DNA from: Geminicoccaceae bacterium
GTDB lineage: Bacteria > Pseudomonadota > Alphaproteobacteria > Geminicoccales > Geminicoccaceae
Reading direction: 5' to 3'
NCBI GenBank assembly: GCA_028285265.1
Contig: JANQPX010000007.1
Span: 1 to 57,114 of the forward strand
Length of the DNA stretch: 57,114 nucleotides
Below the pieces are notes generated by a model. The model was not told the origin of the DNA. It saw only the letters and a list, made by a program, of their open reading frames with translations, and did no database searches. The stretch's first letter is position 1, and every line of letters begins with the position of its first letter. Made by a program: the position numbers and the translations under genes. Below, piece by piece: positions 16,785 through 24,835 of the stretch.

Positions 16785-17425
16785 CGCTCACGCGCGAGGT
16801 TCCCCTTATCCCGGATCAGTCGGCTCTGCTATTTATTGATGTCCAGAACTTCGCAGCTCATCGCCAAGGCGGCGAGTTTAAAGATCTCGCGAATGATGAG
16901 TTTGACAGGCGATATGGATGGTTCTTTGAGCAGCTCGACCAACGAATCATTCCCAATATGCAAGCCATCCAGCGCGCATGCCGTGACGCTGGTGTGGAGG
17001 TGATGTACACGACAATCGAAAGCCTGACCCTTGATGGTCGTGACCGCTCTCTCGACTATAAAATCACGGGCTTTCATGTTCCCAAGGGATCTTGGGACGG
17101 TCAGGTTATTGATCAGATCGCCCCTCAGGGCGATGAGATCGTACTGCCTAAGACCTCATCCTCGGTCTTCGTTTCGACCCATATTGATTACATCCTTCGC
17201 AACTTGGGTGTTCGCCAACTCGTGCTGGCTGGACTGATCACCGATCAATGTGTCGAGAGTGCCATCCGGGACGCTTGCGATCTCGGTTATCTCGTCACCC
17301 AGGTTACTGACGCTTGCCTGACATACAGTCAGGAACGCCACGATCATTCCCTGCGAACGATTAAAGGCTATTGCCGTCAGCTCACGAGTGAAGCGTTGAT
17401 AGACGAGCTCAACAACGACACGTAA
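16781..17425 (+). CDS. Isochorismatase-like cysteine hydrolase (RutB / N-carbamoylsarcosine amidase type)
   Basis: A 214-residue cysteine hydrolase. The catalytic triad is recognisable as Asp20 (LLFIDVQNF), Lys124 (VLPKTSSSVF) and Cys157 (LITDQCVESAIRDAC), with the family cis-peptide region GLITDQ just before the cysteine. The closest style is the ureidoacrylate/N-carbamoyl amidohydrolase group rather than true isochorismatase. It is translationally coupled to the formylglutamate amidohydrolase, so the two hydrolases probably act in one pathway releasing formate or carbamate and an amine. It ends 6 bp from the stop of the convergent kinase gene. Confidence 0.88.
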   Translation: MTLTREVPLIPDQSALLFIDVQNFAAHRQGGEFKDLANDEFDRRYGWFFEQLDQRIIPNMQAIQRACRDAGVEVMYTTIESLTLDGRDRSLDYKITGFHVPKGSWDGQVIDQIAPQGDEIVLPKTSSSVFVSTHIDYILRNLGVRQLVLAGLITDQCVESAIRDACDLGYLVTQVTDACLTYSQERHDHSLRTIKGYCRQLTSEALIDELNNDT

Positions 17426-17431
17426 ACGGCG

Positions 17432-18982
17432 TCACCTCGCGATCTTCGATTGAACGGTGCGTGCGATGTTTGATGCGTCATCGTTTGCGTCGACCAAGGT
17501 CCAGGTGATCGCACCGACATCGCGGTCGCACTGCTGCGCAAGGATGCTGACGTCGGCATCGGAGGCGTCATTCGTCCGCTTTTGAATGCGGCTCTCAAGA
17601 ACCCCCTTTGGAGCATCGAGCCAAACACCCCGAAAGGGGACCCTTAGATCCAGCGCCACGTCTTCTAGGGCCTTGCGGTCCACCGGATCAAGAAAGGTGG
17701 CATCGGCGATCACAGTACGACCAGCGCGAATCAGCGTCGCTGCACGCTCGCCAAGATGTTGATAGACCGCCTTCGTTTGCGAACGGCTATAGGCATCGGC
17801 ATCAAGCCGGGCTGTCGGTTCGACGCCAAGACGGTGTTTCCGCATGACGTCGCTGCGCAGCAGAACGGGCCAGTGTGCTGGTCCCAGTCGATGCGCCAGG
17901 AGCCGAGCGACGGTCGATTTGCCGGTGCCGGAGAGCCCACCGATGGCGATCAGCTTTGGCGGTTCGGTGTTCAGCAACGCCATAGCCAGATCAAGATACT
18001 GGATGACCGCCAGCCGATGTTGCTGGCGCTCGGCATCCGATCTTGCCGTCTTGATTTCAAAGGCCTCAATTTTGGCGCGGATCGTCGCCCGAACACCGAG
18101 AAAGAGCGGCAACAAAGCAGTGCCGTCATCGTCCTGGGTTCGCTCTAGATAGCCGTGCAGGAGGTCAATGGCGAGGCTATCGAGTTTTCGATGGCAAAGG
18201 TCCATCAGGAGAAATGCGAGATCATAGATAACGTCGATCGTGGCGAGACTTTCGTCGAATTCCAGACAGTCGAACAGAACCGGTCGATCGTTGTCGAGGA
18301 AGATATTGCCGAGATGTAAATCGCCATGGCAGTGGCGAACAAAACCTGCTCGGGACCGGGCGTCCAAGCGCCGATGTTGGCGGCCAAGTTCTGAGCGGGT
18401 TGCTTTGATCAATGAGTTGGTTGTCGCGTCATCCCCGATCTGATCTATGAGCCCTCTGAGATCAGCGGCGTTGCCATCGATGATTGATGCCATGGCTACA
18501 TAGCCACCGCCTTGTCGTACCGGCGCCTTTTGATGCTGCTCCGCGATTTCTTTGGCGAGGGCCTTGATCAATGGTGTGTCGAGCTTGTCTTGTTCGGCGA
18601 CATGATCGAGCAAGGCTGTCTGTTCGAAACGCTTCATTTCGAGAAGCCAATCGATGATGCGACCGTCACCATCCAAGGCAAATTGGCCGTTGTCGTCGAT
18701 GGTTACGGGAACAAGGCCTCGATAGAGGCAGGGCGCTGTTTTGACATTCAACCGATACTCGGCTTCCAGAACCCGGCGCCGCTTGTCGATGCTCGAAAAG
18801 TCGAGGAAGCTATAGCGGATCGCCCGCTTAAGTTTGTAGGCGCGGTCATCGATCAGAAAGATGATTGCTGCATGGGTATCGATCTGTTCGACTGGACGAC
18901 CAGGCCGACCAAACGCCAGACCTTGGTTTAAAAAAGTGATGACCTCCCCTTGGTCAGAAGGTGCTTGGGAGTCATGCTCCAT
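17432..18982 (-). CDS. Bifunctional APH-fold / P-loop AAA kinase-like protein
   Basis: A 516-residue fusion from ATG at 18982, preceded by GGGGTGA; the reading from TTG at 19000 is less likely. The N-terminal half is an aminoglycoside-phosphotransferase-like kinase with Brenner motif HCHGDLHLGNIFL (about 218-230) and metal-binding LFDCLEFDE. The C-terminal part is a small-molecule kinase-like P-loop domain (Walker A GGLSGTGKST, about 348-357). This two-domain family occurs in many proteobacteria near universal stress, flavodoxin or anaerobic-response genes, and its substrate is unknown. It lies downstream of a flavodoxin gene with an FNR-type box, which fits that association. It is probably not an antibiotic-resistance gene. 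Confidence 0.85.
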   Translation of the reverse strand: MEHDSQAPSDQGEVITFLNQGLAFGRPGRPVEQIDTHAAIIFLIDDRAYKLKRAIRYSFLDFSSIDKRRRVLEAEYRLNVKTAPCLYRGLVPVTIDDNGQFALDGDGRIIDWLLEMKRFEQTALLDHVAEQDKLDTPLIKALAKEIAEQHQKAPVRQGGGYVAMASIIDGNAADLRGLIDQIGDDATTNSLIKATRSELGRQHRRLDARSRAGFVRHCHGDLHLGNIFLDNDRPVLFDCLEFDESLATIDVIYDLAFLLMDLCHRKLDSLAIDLLHGYLERTQDDDGTALLPLFLGVRATIRAKIEAFEIKTARSDAERQQHRLAVIQYLDLAMALLNTEPPKLIAIGGLSGTGKSTVARLLAHRLGPAHWPVLLRSDVMRKHRLGVEPTARLDADAYSRSQTKAVYQHLGERAATLIRAGRTVIADATFLDPVDRKALEDVALDLRVPFRGVWLDAPKGVLESRIQKRTNDASDADVSILAQQCDRDVGAITWTLVDANDDASNIARTVQSKIAR

Positions 18983-19174
18983 CGCTTCACCCCATTGCAA
19001 TCTGTCGCCACCCTCATCCTTCGTGGCTCGGCATCATTTACGTGCCGACCTTCATTACGTGATCACGATAGGCTTTGACGGTTTGGCACCCAAAGATGCC
19101 CGCCCGTTCCAAGCCGCTCGTCGGTCACTATGTGGCTAACATCATCAATCATAGGGGCATAGACGTGAATGCGC

Positions 19175-19786
19175 TCATGCCTGCTGGCTTTGGTTGACGC
19201 CGTCGTCCAGGGTGGGGCCAGCAGAAGGTTTCGCGATCAAATCACCATGCTCATGAACTTGCTTGAGAAAGGCGTCGACAAATGCTTCCAGATCGCTCCA
19301 GTCGGTAAATTCGTGATCCTTGTCGGTATCGGTCGAGGCGCCTTTTGCGCCAGCGATCATTTTGAGGATCCAGCCTTTGAAGAAATCATATTGCGTGTAT
19401 CGAAGCGCACCGGCGACTAGGTGGGTGACTGTCGGTGTCCATTCGGAAGCGGTGATAAAGCGATCGGCGCAGGCCGCCGCTTCGACGTGATCTTGTAGGT
19501 CGTCACTCGCCATGGAGAGGCTGACCGAGACGAGCGCCGTCGGCTTGGTCTGCAGGGCGTGCCGATGATTGCGGACGAACTGAAAGAGTGAGGCTTGATG
19601 CCGTCCGTTATGCACGGACCCTGCGGCGATCACAGCGCCATATGCATCAACATCGACGGATCTTGGTGCCTCTGTGCTGTCCAGCAAGGTGACCTCGTTG
19701 CCACGTTGGCGGATGTGGTCTGCCAAAAACGTGGCGACCTTTCGAGTCTGACCCTCGGTCGTGCCGTAGACGATGAGGATATGCAT
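19175..19786 (-). CDS. Flavodoxin-domain protein (HemG-like)
   Basis: A 203-residue protein from ATG at 19786, preceded by AAGGAAGG. The FMN phosphate-binding loop is YGTTEGQT at residues 7-14, and the AAGSVHNGRHQ and ALVSVSLSMAS segments match the flavodoxin_5/HemG group (menaquinone-dependent protoporphyrinogen oxidase and relatives). It probably binds FMN and transfers electrons or oxidises a tetrapyrrole. The C-terminal 40 residues extend beyond the core fold. A perfect FNR/FixK box about 120 bp upstream suggests induction under low oxygen. Confidence 0.85.
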   Translation of the reverse strand: MHILIVYGTTEGQTRKVATFLADHIRQRGNEVTLLDSTEAPRSVDVDAYGAVIAAGSVHNGRHQASLFQFVRNHRHALQTKPTALVSVSLSMASDDLQDHVEAAACADRFITASEWTPTVTHLVAGALRYTQYDFFKGWILKMIAGAKGASTDTDKDHEFTDWSDLEAFVDAFLKQVHEHGDLIAKPSAGPTLDDGVNQSQQA

Positions 19787-19900
19787 CGGACAACCTTCCT
19801 TTCGTGGGCAAGCAAAGCGCGGAACGGCATGTTGACGCTTTGTCCCCATGATGAATGCGACTGTTCGTCGATCAGTCTGCTGTCCTAGGAGGGTATTGCT

Positions 19901-19914
19901 TTGATGCGGATCAA
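19901..19914. promoter_or_regulatory. FNR/FixK (ANR-type) binding box
   Basis: TTGAT-GCGG-ATCAA is a perfect match to the FNR-family consensus TTGAT-N4-ATCAA, extended by T and A on the two sides. It lies upstream of the flavodoxin gene, centred about 122 bp before its ATG. This is the only perfect copy I noticed in the window. It implies oxygen-responsive control of the flavodoxin gene and possibly the kinase gene beyond it. Confidence 0.75.
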
Positions 19915-20019
19915 ACAGAGCCGTATCAAATTTGTCAGCGCTGGTGGACCCGGTCAGGGCTTATGGCAGGCGGCAATGTGATGGTCGTTCGTCCTGGACC
20001 AACCCGAAATCGTCAAGCG

Positions 20020-20829
20020 CTAGGTTGCTGACGCTAAGGCACGGCTACAGTCCCGAAGAACTTCTAGCGACTGTTCATGCTTGTCGTCGGTGAACTTTTG
20101 CTGGATCGCCGATATGCCGATTGCCATGATCGCACCGGAAGCGGCATGGACCGGCATTGCCATACCCGTAACACCGGCTTCGAATTCGCTCGTGACGAGG
20201 GCATAGCCGAGATCTTGTGCCTCTTGAATCCTGGTTGCGAGCTGGCTGCGGTCAACGATGGAGGCTTTGGTGAACGCCTCCACGGGCGCCGATGTCGTAG
20301 CGTTCTCAACAAAGGCGGGATCAGCGATGGACAGCAAGGCTCGGCCGATGGCGGTCTGCAGGAGTGGTAGCCGACTGCCGAGGGTAAAGCCAAAGCTTAC
20401 ACGGTTCCGCCCACTCATGGCTTGCGCGACGTAGACGGCATCCTGTTCATCGATCATCGCCAACGAGATCGATTCGCCGAGATCCCTTGAGTGTGTCTCG
20501 AGAACGGGCTGGACGACAGTGCCGAATTGGTGCCCTTGCAAAAAACCGCCCGCTAGGACCAGGACCTTCGGGGTTAACGAAAACACGCGGCTATCACGCT
20601 TCAGATACCCTAAATGTTCTAATGTCAGGGTTAGCCGTCGTGCAACAGCACGATCCAGGCCACTAAGGCGAGCGACGTCGGCGAGGGACAGATGGGTGCG
20701 CGTTGCATCAAATAATTTCAGAACTGCCATGCCACGGATGAACGTCTGAGAGAGTTCAGTGTGGCTCTTCGCAGCGTTGTCATCGTGAGGAGACGTCTTC
20801 GGGACAGAACCATCCATCGGCAGAGACAT
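20020..20829 (-). CDS. IclR family transcriptional regulator (PcaR/PobR-like)
   Basis: A 269-residue regulator with AAGAAGG upstream. The N-terminal winged helix (TFIRGMAVLKLFDATRTHLS, then LADVARLSGLDRAVARRLTL) covers residues about 27-90. The IclR effector domain follows (GESISLAMIDEQDAVYVAQA; FTLGSRLPLLQTAIGRALL; EFEAGVTGMAMPVHAASG). The 'GMAVL.LFD....LSLADVARLSGL' pattern is that of the PcaR/PobR/PcaU subgroup, which responds to aromatic acids. It is divergent from a Rieske oxygenase with a palindromic operator between them. Confidence 0.9.
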   Translation of the reverse strand: MSLPMDGSVPKTSPHDDNAAKSHTELSQTFIRGMAVLKLFDATRTHLSLADVARLSGLDRAVARRLTLTLEHLGYLKRDSRVFSLTPKVLVLAGGFLQGHQFGTVVQPVLETHSRDLGESISLAMIDEQDAVYVAQAMSGRNRVSFGFTLGSRLPLLQTAIGRALLSIADPAFVENATTSAPVEAFTKASIVDRSQLATRIQEAQDLGYALVTSEFEAGVTGMAMPVHAASGAIMAIGISAIQQKFTDDKHEQSLEVLRDCSRALASAT

Positions 20830-20915
20830 GGGCCTTCTTTCGCGATTGACTCTCTCCTGGCACTATGCAGGTGTTTAGTACGATAAACGGTCACAAACGC
20901 CGAATAAAGAGTAAG

Positions 20916-20934
20916 ATGTGCGATAATCGCACAT
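20916..20934. promoter_or_regulatory. IclR/PcaR-type operator, perfect 19-bp palindrome
   Basis: ATGTGCGAT-A-ATCGCACAT is an exact inverted repeat. Its core GTGCGATAATCGCAC differs at one position from GTTCGATAATCGCAC, the element I recall as the Pseudomonas PcaR site. A weaker half-similar copy (GTACGATAAACG) begins at 20878. The location between the divergent IclR gene and oxygenase gene supports direct control of both. Confidence 0.7.
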
Positions 20935-21046
20935 TCAAATGCTTGCCTGTAGGTGGAAGTGAAGGCGGGAGCCGAACAGGCGTTAAAGCCGTGCCATCGG
21001 TTTGTCTGATCCTGGCCGCTGATATGTCGGAGGAGGAAATCAAGCC

Positions 21047-22360
21047 ATGATGACCCAAGAAGCCAATGACCAGTTGACCCGGGTCGGCCCGGGTGCTGAT
21101 GCTGGCAAAGTTCATCGACGCTATTGGCAGCCTGCCGCGCTTTCGGACGAGCTTGATCCGAAGCGGCCTGTCGTGCCCGTGCGCCTTCTTGGCGAAGATC
21201 TGGTCCTTTTTCGCGACAATCAGGGGGCGCTTGGCTTAATCGGACGCCACTGTCCTCACCGTGGGGCTGATCTCTGCTACGGGCGGCGCGAAGACAACGG
21301 CCTTCGTTGCCCATTTCACGGATGGCATTTTGATCGCACTGGCCAATGTGTCGAGCAGCCGGGTGAACCCGACGGGTCGACCATGCACGAGAAGATCAAA
21401 ATGGCGGGTTACCCCGTCGAGGAGCGGAACGGTATCATCTTTGCCTATATGGGTCCGGGCGATCCTCCACCCTTTCCAGCATTGGATTGCTTCCAAGCGC
21501 CGGCGAGCCACGTCTTCGCTTTCAAAGGCCTTTGGGAGTGCAACTGGTTGCAGGCGATGGAGGTCGGTATCGATCCCGTCCACGCGTCCTTCCTGCATCG
21601 CTTTCTTCAAGATGAAGATCCTGCTGACGGTTATGGCAAGCAGTTTCGGGACAAGGCAGGCCAAACCGACATCCCGATGACCAAGCTGTTGCGCGACTAC
21701 CCTAGGCCTGAGATCAAGGTTGAGGAGACCGACTACGGCCTTCGTCTGATTGCGTTACGCCATCTCGATGACGGGCGCACCCATGTCCGGGTCACCAACC
21801 AAATTTTCCCTGGGGCGATTTGCATTCCCATGTCGAATGAGATGACCATCACCCAGTGGCATGTGCCTTTGGATGACGAGAACTGTTACTGGTATTCGAT
21901 GTTTACCAGCTTCGGAGACCCCATGAATAAAGAGCTGATGCGCGAGCAGCGTTTGAAGGAACACACGCTTCCTAACTACGCGCCGATTAGAAACAGGCAC
22001 AACAATTACGGCTATGATCCCGAAGAGCAGGCCAGGGAAACCTACACAGGCATGGGGCTTGACATCAACGTGCATGACCAGTGGGCGGTCGAATCCCTTG
22101 GCCGTATTCAGGACCGGCGCAACGAACATCTCGGACGAACGGACGTGGCGATTATCCGCTATCGTCGCATGCTGCGTGCCGCGATCGCGGCCGTCGACGG
22201 TGATGATTGTCAGGCACTCAAGATGCAAGCACCGGAGACGGGTAGGGCGGTGACGGGACCGATCGCCGTCGATGCGATTACGGACGAAAGCGACTGGACC
22301 AGAGTTTATCAAATCCGTGATCAGGAGCGTCGCGTGTCTTGCAGTTGGGCCGCTTCCTGA
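21047..22360 (+). CDS. Rieske non-heme iron oxygenase, large subunit (phthalate dioxygenase type)
   Basis: A 437-residue ring-hydroxylating oxygenase component, preceded by GGAGGAGG. Rieske 2Fe-2S ligands are in CPHRGADLCYG and CPFHGWHFD (Cys-x-His and Cys-x2-His). The mononuclear iron site starts at EVGIDPVHASFLHRFL (Asp followed by two His). The opening RRYWQPAALSDEL and PVRLLGEDLVLFRD are typical of the phthalate 4,5-dioxygenase / O-demethylase group, which are homo-oligomers needing a separate FMN/ferredoxin reductase. No reductase gene is visible here. It is followed after 1 bp by a glutamine-synthetase-like ligase, so the substrate may be an amine or aromatic acid that is glutamylated. 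Confidence 0.92.
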   Translation: MMTQEANDQLTRVGPGADAGKVHRRYWQPAALSDELDPKRPVVPVRLLGEDLVLFRDNQGALGLIGRHCPHRGADLCYGRREDNGLRCPFHGWHFDRTGQCVEQPGEPDGSTMHEKIKMAGYPVEERNGIIFAYMGPGDPPPFPALDCFQAPASHVFAFKGLWECNWLQAMEVGIDPVHASFLHRFLQDEDPADGYGKQFRDKAGQTDIPMTKLLRDYPRPEIKVEETDYGLRLIALRHLDDGRTHVRVTNQIFPGAICIPMSNEMTITQWHVPLDDENCYWYSMFTSFGDPMNKELMREQRLKEHTLPNYAPIRNRHNNYGYDPEEQARETYTGMGLDINVHDQWAVESLGRIQDRRNEHLGRTDVAIIRYRRMLRAAIAAVDGDDCQALKMQAPETGRAVTGPIAVDAITDESDWTRVYQIRDQERRVSCSWAAS

Positions 22361-22361
22361 G

Positions 22362-23816
22362 ATGAGCGATCAGGTCGACGTCATGACGGGCTCGCTTGGG
22401 CAATTCGGCCTGCTTCATCCGGATGCTGGCGAACAGGTCGAACGCCTACTTGCCAGGATCAAAGAGGACGGCATCGAGACCGTTCGTTTTGTCTTTCCAG
22501 ATCAGCACGGCGTGCTACGCGGAAAGTCCATCGTCGCTGATGCTGTTGCGCAGGCTTGCCGAGAGGGACTAACCGCGCCGTCGTCGTTGGTCTTGAAGGA
22601 CACGTCGCACCGAACCGTCTTTCCCGTGTGGTCGACCAACGCAGGCTTCGGGGAACGCGCCTTGGTTGGCGCTGGCGATCTCCTGATGATCCCGCTTCCT
22701 GAAACCTATCGACGTCTTCCCTGGTCTCCTCATTCCGCTTGGGTGCTTTGCGATATTGCCCAGGCCGATGGTTCGCCGATACCGTTCGGTTCACGAGGAG
22801 TGCTGACGGCGGCGCTTGATAAGCTGCAGGCCCGGGGCTGGGAGATGATGTGCGGGCTTGAAGTCGAGTTCCATGTCTTTCGCATCGTTGAGCAGCGTCT
22901 GACCCACGAGGATGGCGGTCTCCCTGGCACGCCGCCCGAGACGGCGCCTCTGACCCATGGTTATCAGCTGCTGACGGACAACAATTATCATGTTCTCGAA
23001 GAGGTCATGGATAACCTTCGGCGCACGTCCGACGCGCTTGGCCTGCCGGTCCGATCGACCGAAGTGGAATTCGGTCCCAGTCAAGTGGAGTTCACCTTTG
23101 ACCCGGCGAGCGCCATGGATCATGCCGACAATATGGTCCTGTTCCGCGCGATGACGAAACAGGTCTGCCAACGGCTCGGTCTACACGCGACCTTCATGTG
23201 CCGACCGAAGGTCGCTCATGCAGCCGCTAGCGGCTGGCATCTTCACCAATCGATCATTGACCGCGAGACTGGCAAGAATGTGTTCATGCCGACGAGCGAT
23301 GAGCTCACCGAACCTGCCAAAGGCTGGATAGCCGGCCTTCTCGTACACGCCGAGGAGTCCTGCCTCCTCACGACGCCAACAGTCAATGGCTACAAGCGGT
23401 ATCAGCCCTTCCAGTTGGCGCCCGACCGCATCCAGTGGGGCCATGACAATAAGGGCACCATGCTTCGCGCCTTGATGCGGCCCGGTGACACCGCGGCTCG
23501 CATCGAAAATCGTGTCGCCGAACCGGCCGCTAATCCCTATTTTTTCTTCGCAAGCCAGGTCCTCAGCGGTCTAAGCGGCATCGAGCAGGGTTTGACCCCG
23601 CCCGCGCCTGCCGAGACTCCCTACGATTCCGACGCTCCTCGGCTGCCCAAAAGCCTAATCGCGGCGATCGAGGGGTTCGAAGCCGGCCACCTCTTCACCG
23701 ATAGCCTTGGTTCGTCATTCACCTCGTATTTGTCGACGCTGAAGCGGGCGGAATGGGATCGCTATCTGATGACCGTCTCCCAATGGGAGCACCATGAATA
23801 TGCGTCGCTGTTCTGA
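22362..23816 (+). CDS. Glutamine synthetase family ligase (gamma-glutamyl-amine type)
   Basis: A 484-residue GS-fold protein starting 1 bp after the oxygenase stop; a longer upstream reading would lie inside the oxygenase gene. GS features are the N-terminal beta-grasp (VRFVFPDQHGVLRGKSI), the metal-binding glutamates in MCGLEVEFHVF and STEVEFGPSQVEFTF, the HLHQS histidine and the C-terminal RIENRVAEPAANPYFF. The sequence resembles the GlnA4/PuuA/gamma-glutamylanilide-synthase side of the family rather than housekeeping GlnA. Visible pairing with a Rieske oxygenase parallels aniline-type pathways, where an amine is first gamma-glutamylated and then oxygenated. That role is inference. Confidence 0.88.
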   Translation: MSDQVDVMTGSLGQFGLLHPDAGEQVERLLARIKEDGIETVRFVFPDQHGVLRGKSIVADAVAQACREGLTAPSSLVLKDTSHRTVFPVWSTNAGFGERALVGAGDLLMIPLPETYRRLPWSPHSAWVLCDIAQADGSPIPFGSRGVLTAALDKLQARGWEMMCGLEVEFHVFRIVEQRLTHEDGGLPGTPPETAPLTHGYQLLTDNNYHVLEEVMDNLRRTSDALGLPVRSTEVEFGPSQVEFTFDPASAMDHADNMVLFRAMTKQVCQRLGLHATFMCRPKVAHAAASGWHLHQSIIDRETGKNVFMPTSDELTEPAKGWIAGLLVHAEESCLLTTPTVNGYKRYQPFQLAPDRIQWGHDNKGTMLRALMRPGDTAARIENRVAEPAANPYFFFASQVLSGLSGIEQGLTPPAPAETPYDSDAPRLPKSLIAAIEGFEAGHLFTDSLGSSFTSYLSTLKRAEWDRYLMTVSQWEHHEYASLF

Positions 23817-23853
23817 ATCCGATGCGCGGCCACGCAGCTCACCCACTATTCAG

Positions 23854-24792
23854 TCAGCCATCTGGTGCTGGAATGAATTCATCCTGGTCGTCGGGCGGCA
23901 GATGAAAGCGTCCATGTTGCCAATCGCCTTCGCGCCAGGCTTCTTTTGCCGCCTGGATCTTGTCTTGTGATGAGGCGACGAAGTTCCACCAGATATAGCG
24001 GGGTCCGTTGAGGGTCTCGCCGCCGAGCAGCATCAGTCTCGCGGGCTTGGTGGCTTCGATCGTGATTTCATCACCCGGTCTGAAGACCATCATCCGGCCG
24101 GCTTCGAAGCGAGTTCCGGCGATCTCAATCTCGCCTTCGACCACGTAGAGACCTCGGTCTTCGTGCTCCGGCGAGAGGGGTAGGCGAGCGCCCGCTTCAA
24201 GCACGGCGTCGGCATAGAACATCTGCGAGAAGGTCTTGACCGGCGCTTGCTCGCCATAGAGCGAGCCGAGAATTAACCTGACCTGTTTACCTTCGCCTTC
24301 GATCAAGGGAAGGGCCTCCTTGGGCTGATGCTCAAAACCGGGCTCGGTCTCCTCATCGTTCTCGGGCAAGGCGACCCAGGTTTGGATGCCATAGAGCGGC
24401 GATGTCGGTTGGGCACGGACCTCGGCGGCGGTGCGTTCGGAATGGGTGATGCCCTTACCGGCGATCATCCAGTTGACCTCGCCTGGATGAATGGCGCTAT
24501 TGGTGCCGAGGCTGTCCCGATGCTGGATCGATCCGTCATAGAGATAGGTGACCGTGGCAAGTCCGATATGCGGGTGTGGGCGAACGTCGATGCCCTGATC
24601 GGTGAGGAACTCGGCCGGTCCCATCTGATCGAAAAAGATAAAGGGGCCGACCATCTGTCGCTTTGAAGAGGGCAGTGCACGGCGGACTTCGAAGTCGCCC
24701 AGATCCCTTGCCCTCGGTACGATCATGGTTTCGATCAGGTCGACCTGATCGCCCGTCGGGCATTGCGGGTCAAGTGCTGGATTCCAGCTCAT
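23854..24792 (-). CDS. Pirin family protein
   Basis: A 312-residue bicupin from ATG at 24792 with AGGAGA upstream. The N-terminal cupin carries the metal ligands within RPHPHIGLATVTYLYDGS and AGKGITHSERT (three His and one Glu), and the ALPSSKRQMVGPFIFFDQMG region is classic pirin. A Pirin_C domain follows (PLSPEHEDRGLYVVEGEIEI). Bacterial pirins include quercetinase-like dioxygenases and redox-linked regulators. It ends the minus-strand amidohydrolase/MFS group. Confidence 0.92.
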   Translation of the reverse strand: MSWNPALDPQCPTGDQVDLIETMIVPRARDLGDFEVRRALPSSKRQMVGPFIFFDQMGPAEFLTDQGIDVRPHPHIGLATVTYLYDGSIQHRDSLGTNSAIHPGEVNWMIAGKGITHSERTAAEVRAQPTSPLYGIQTWVALPENDEETEPGFEHQPKEALPLIEGEGKQVRLILGSLYGEQAPVKTFSQMFYADAVLEAGARLPLSPEHEDRGLYVVEGEIEIAGTRFEAGRMMVFRPGDEITIEATKPARLMLLGGETLNGPRYIWWNFVASSQDKIQAAKEAWREGDWQHGRFHLPPDDQDEFIPAPDG

Positions 24793-24835
24793 CGGTTGTC
24801 TCCTAGATGTTGAAGCGTTGTCATGGCGGGTATGT

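Noticed and set aside
17432..18982. Aminoglycoside resistance gene
   Set aside because: Although the N-terminal half has an APH fold, the fusion to a P-loop kinase and the flavodoxin/FNR-box context fit a housekeeping or stress family, not a resistance determinant.
19058..19067. Perfect palindrome CGTGATCACG between flavodoxin and kinase genes
   Set aside because: Resembles a CRP-type core but lacks the TGTGA-N6-TCACA spacing; 10-bp palindromes are expected by chance in this length of DNA.
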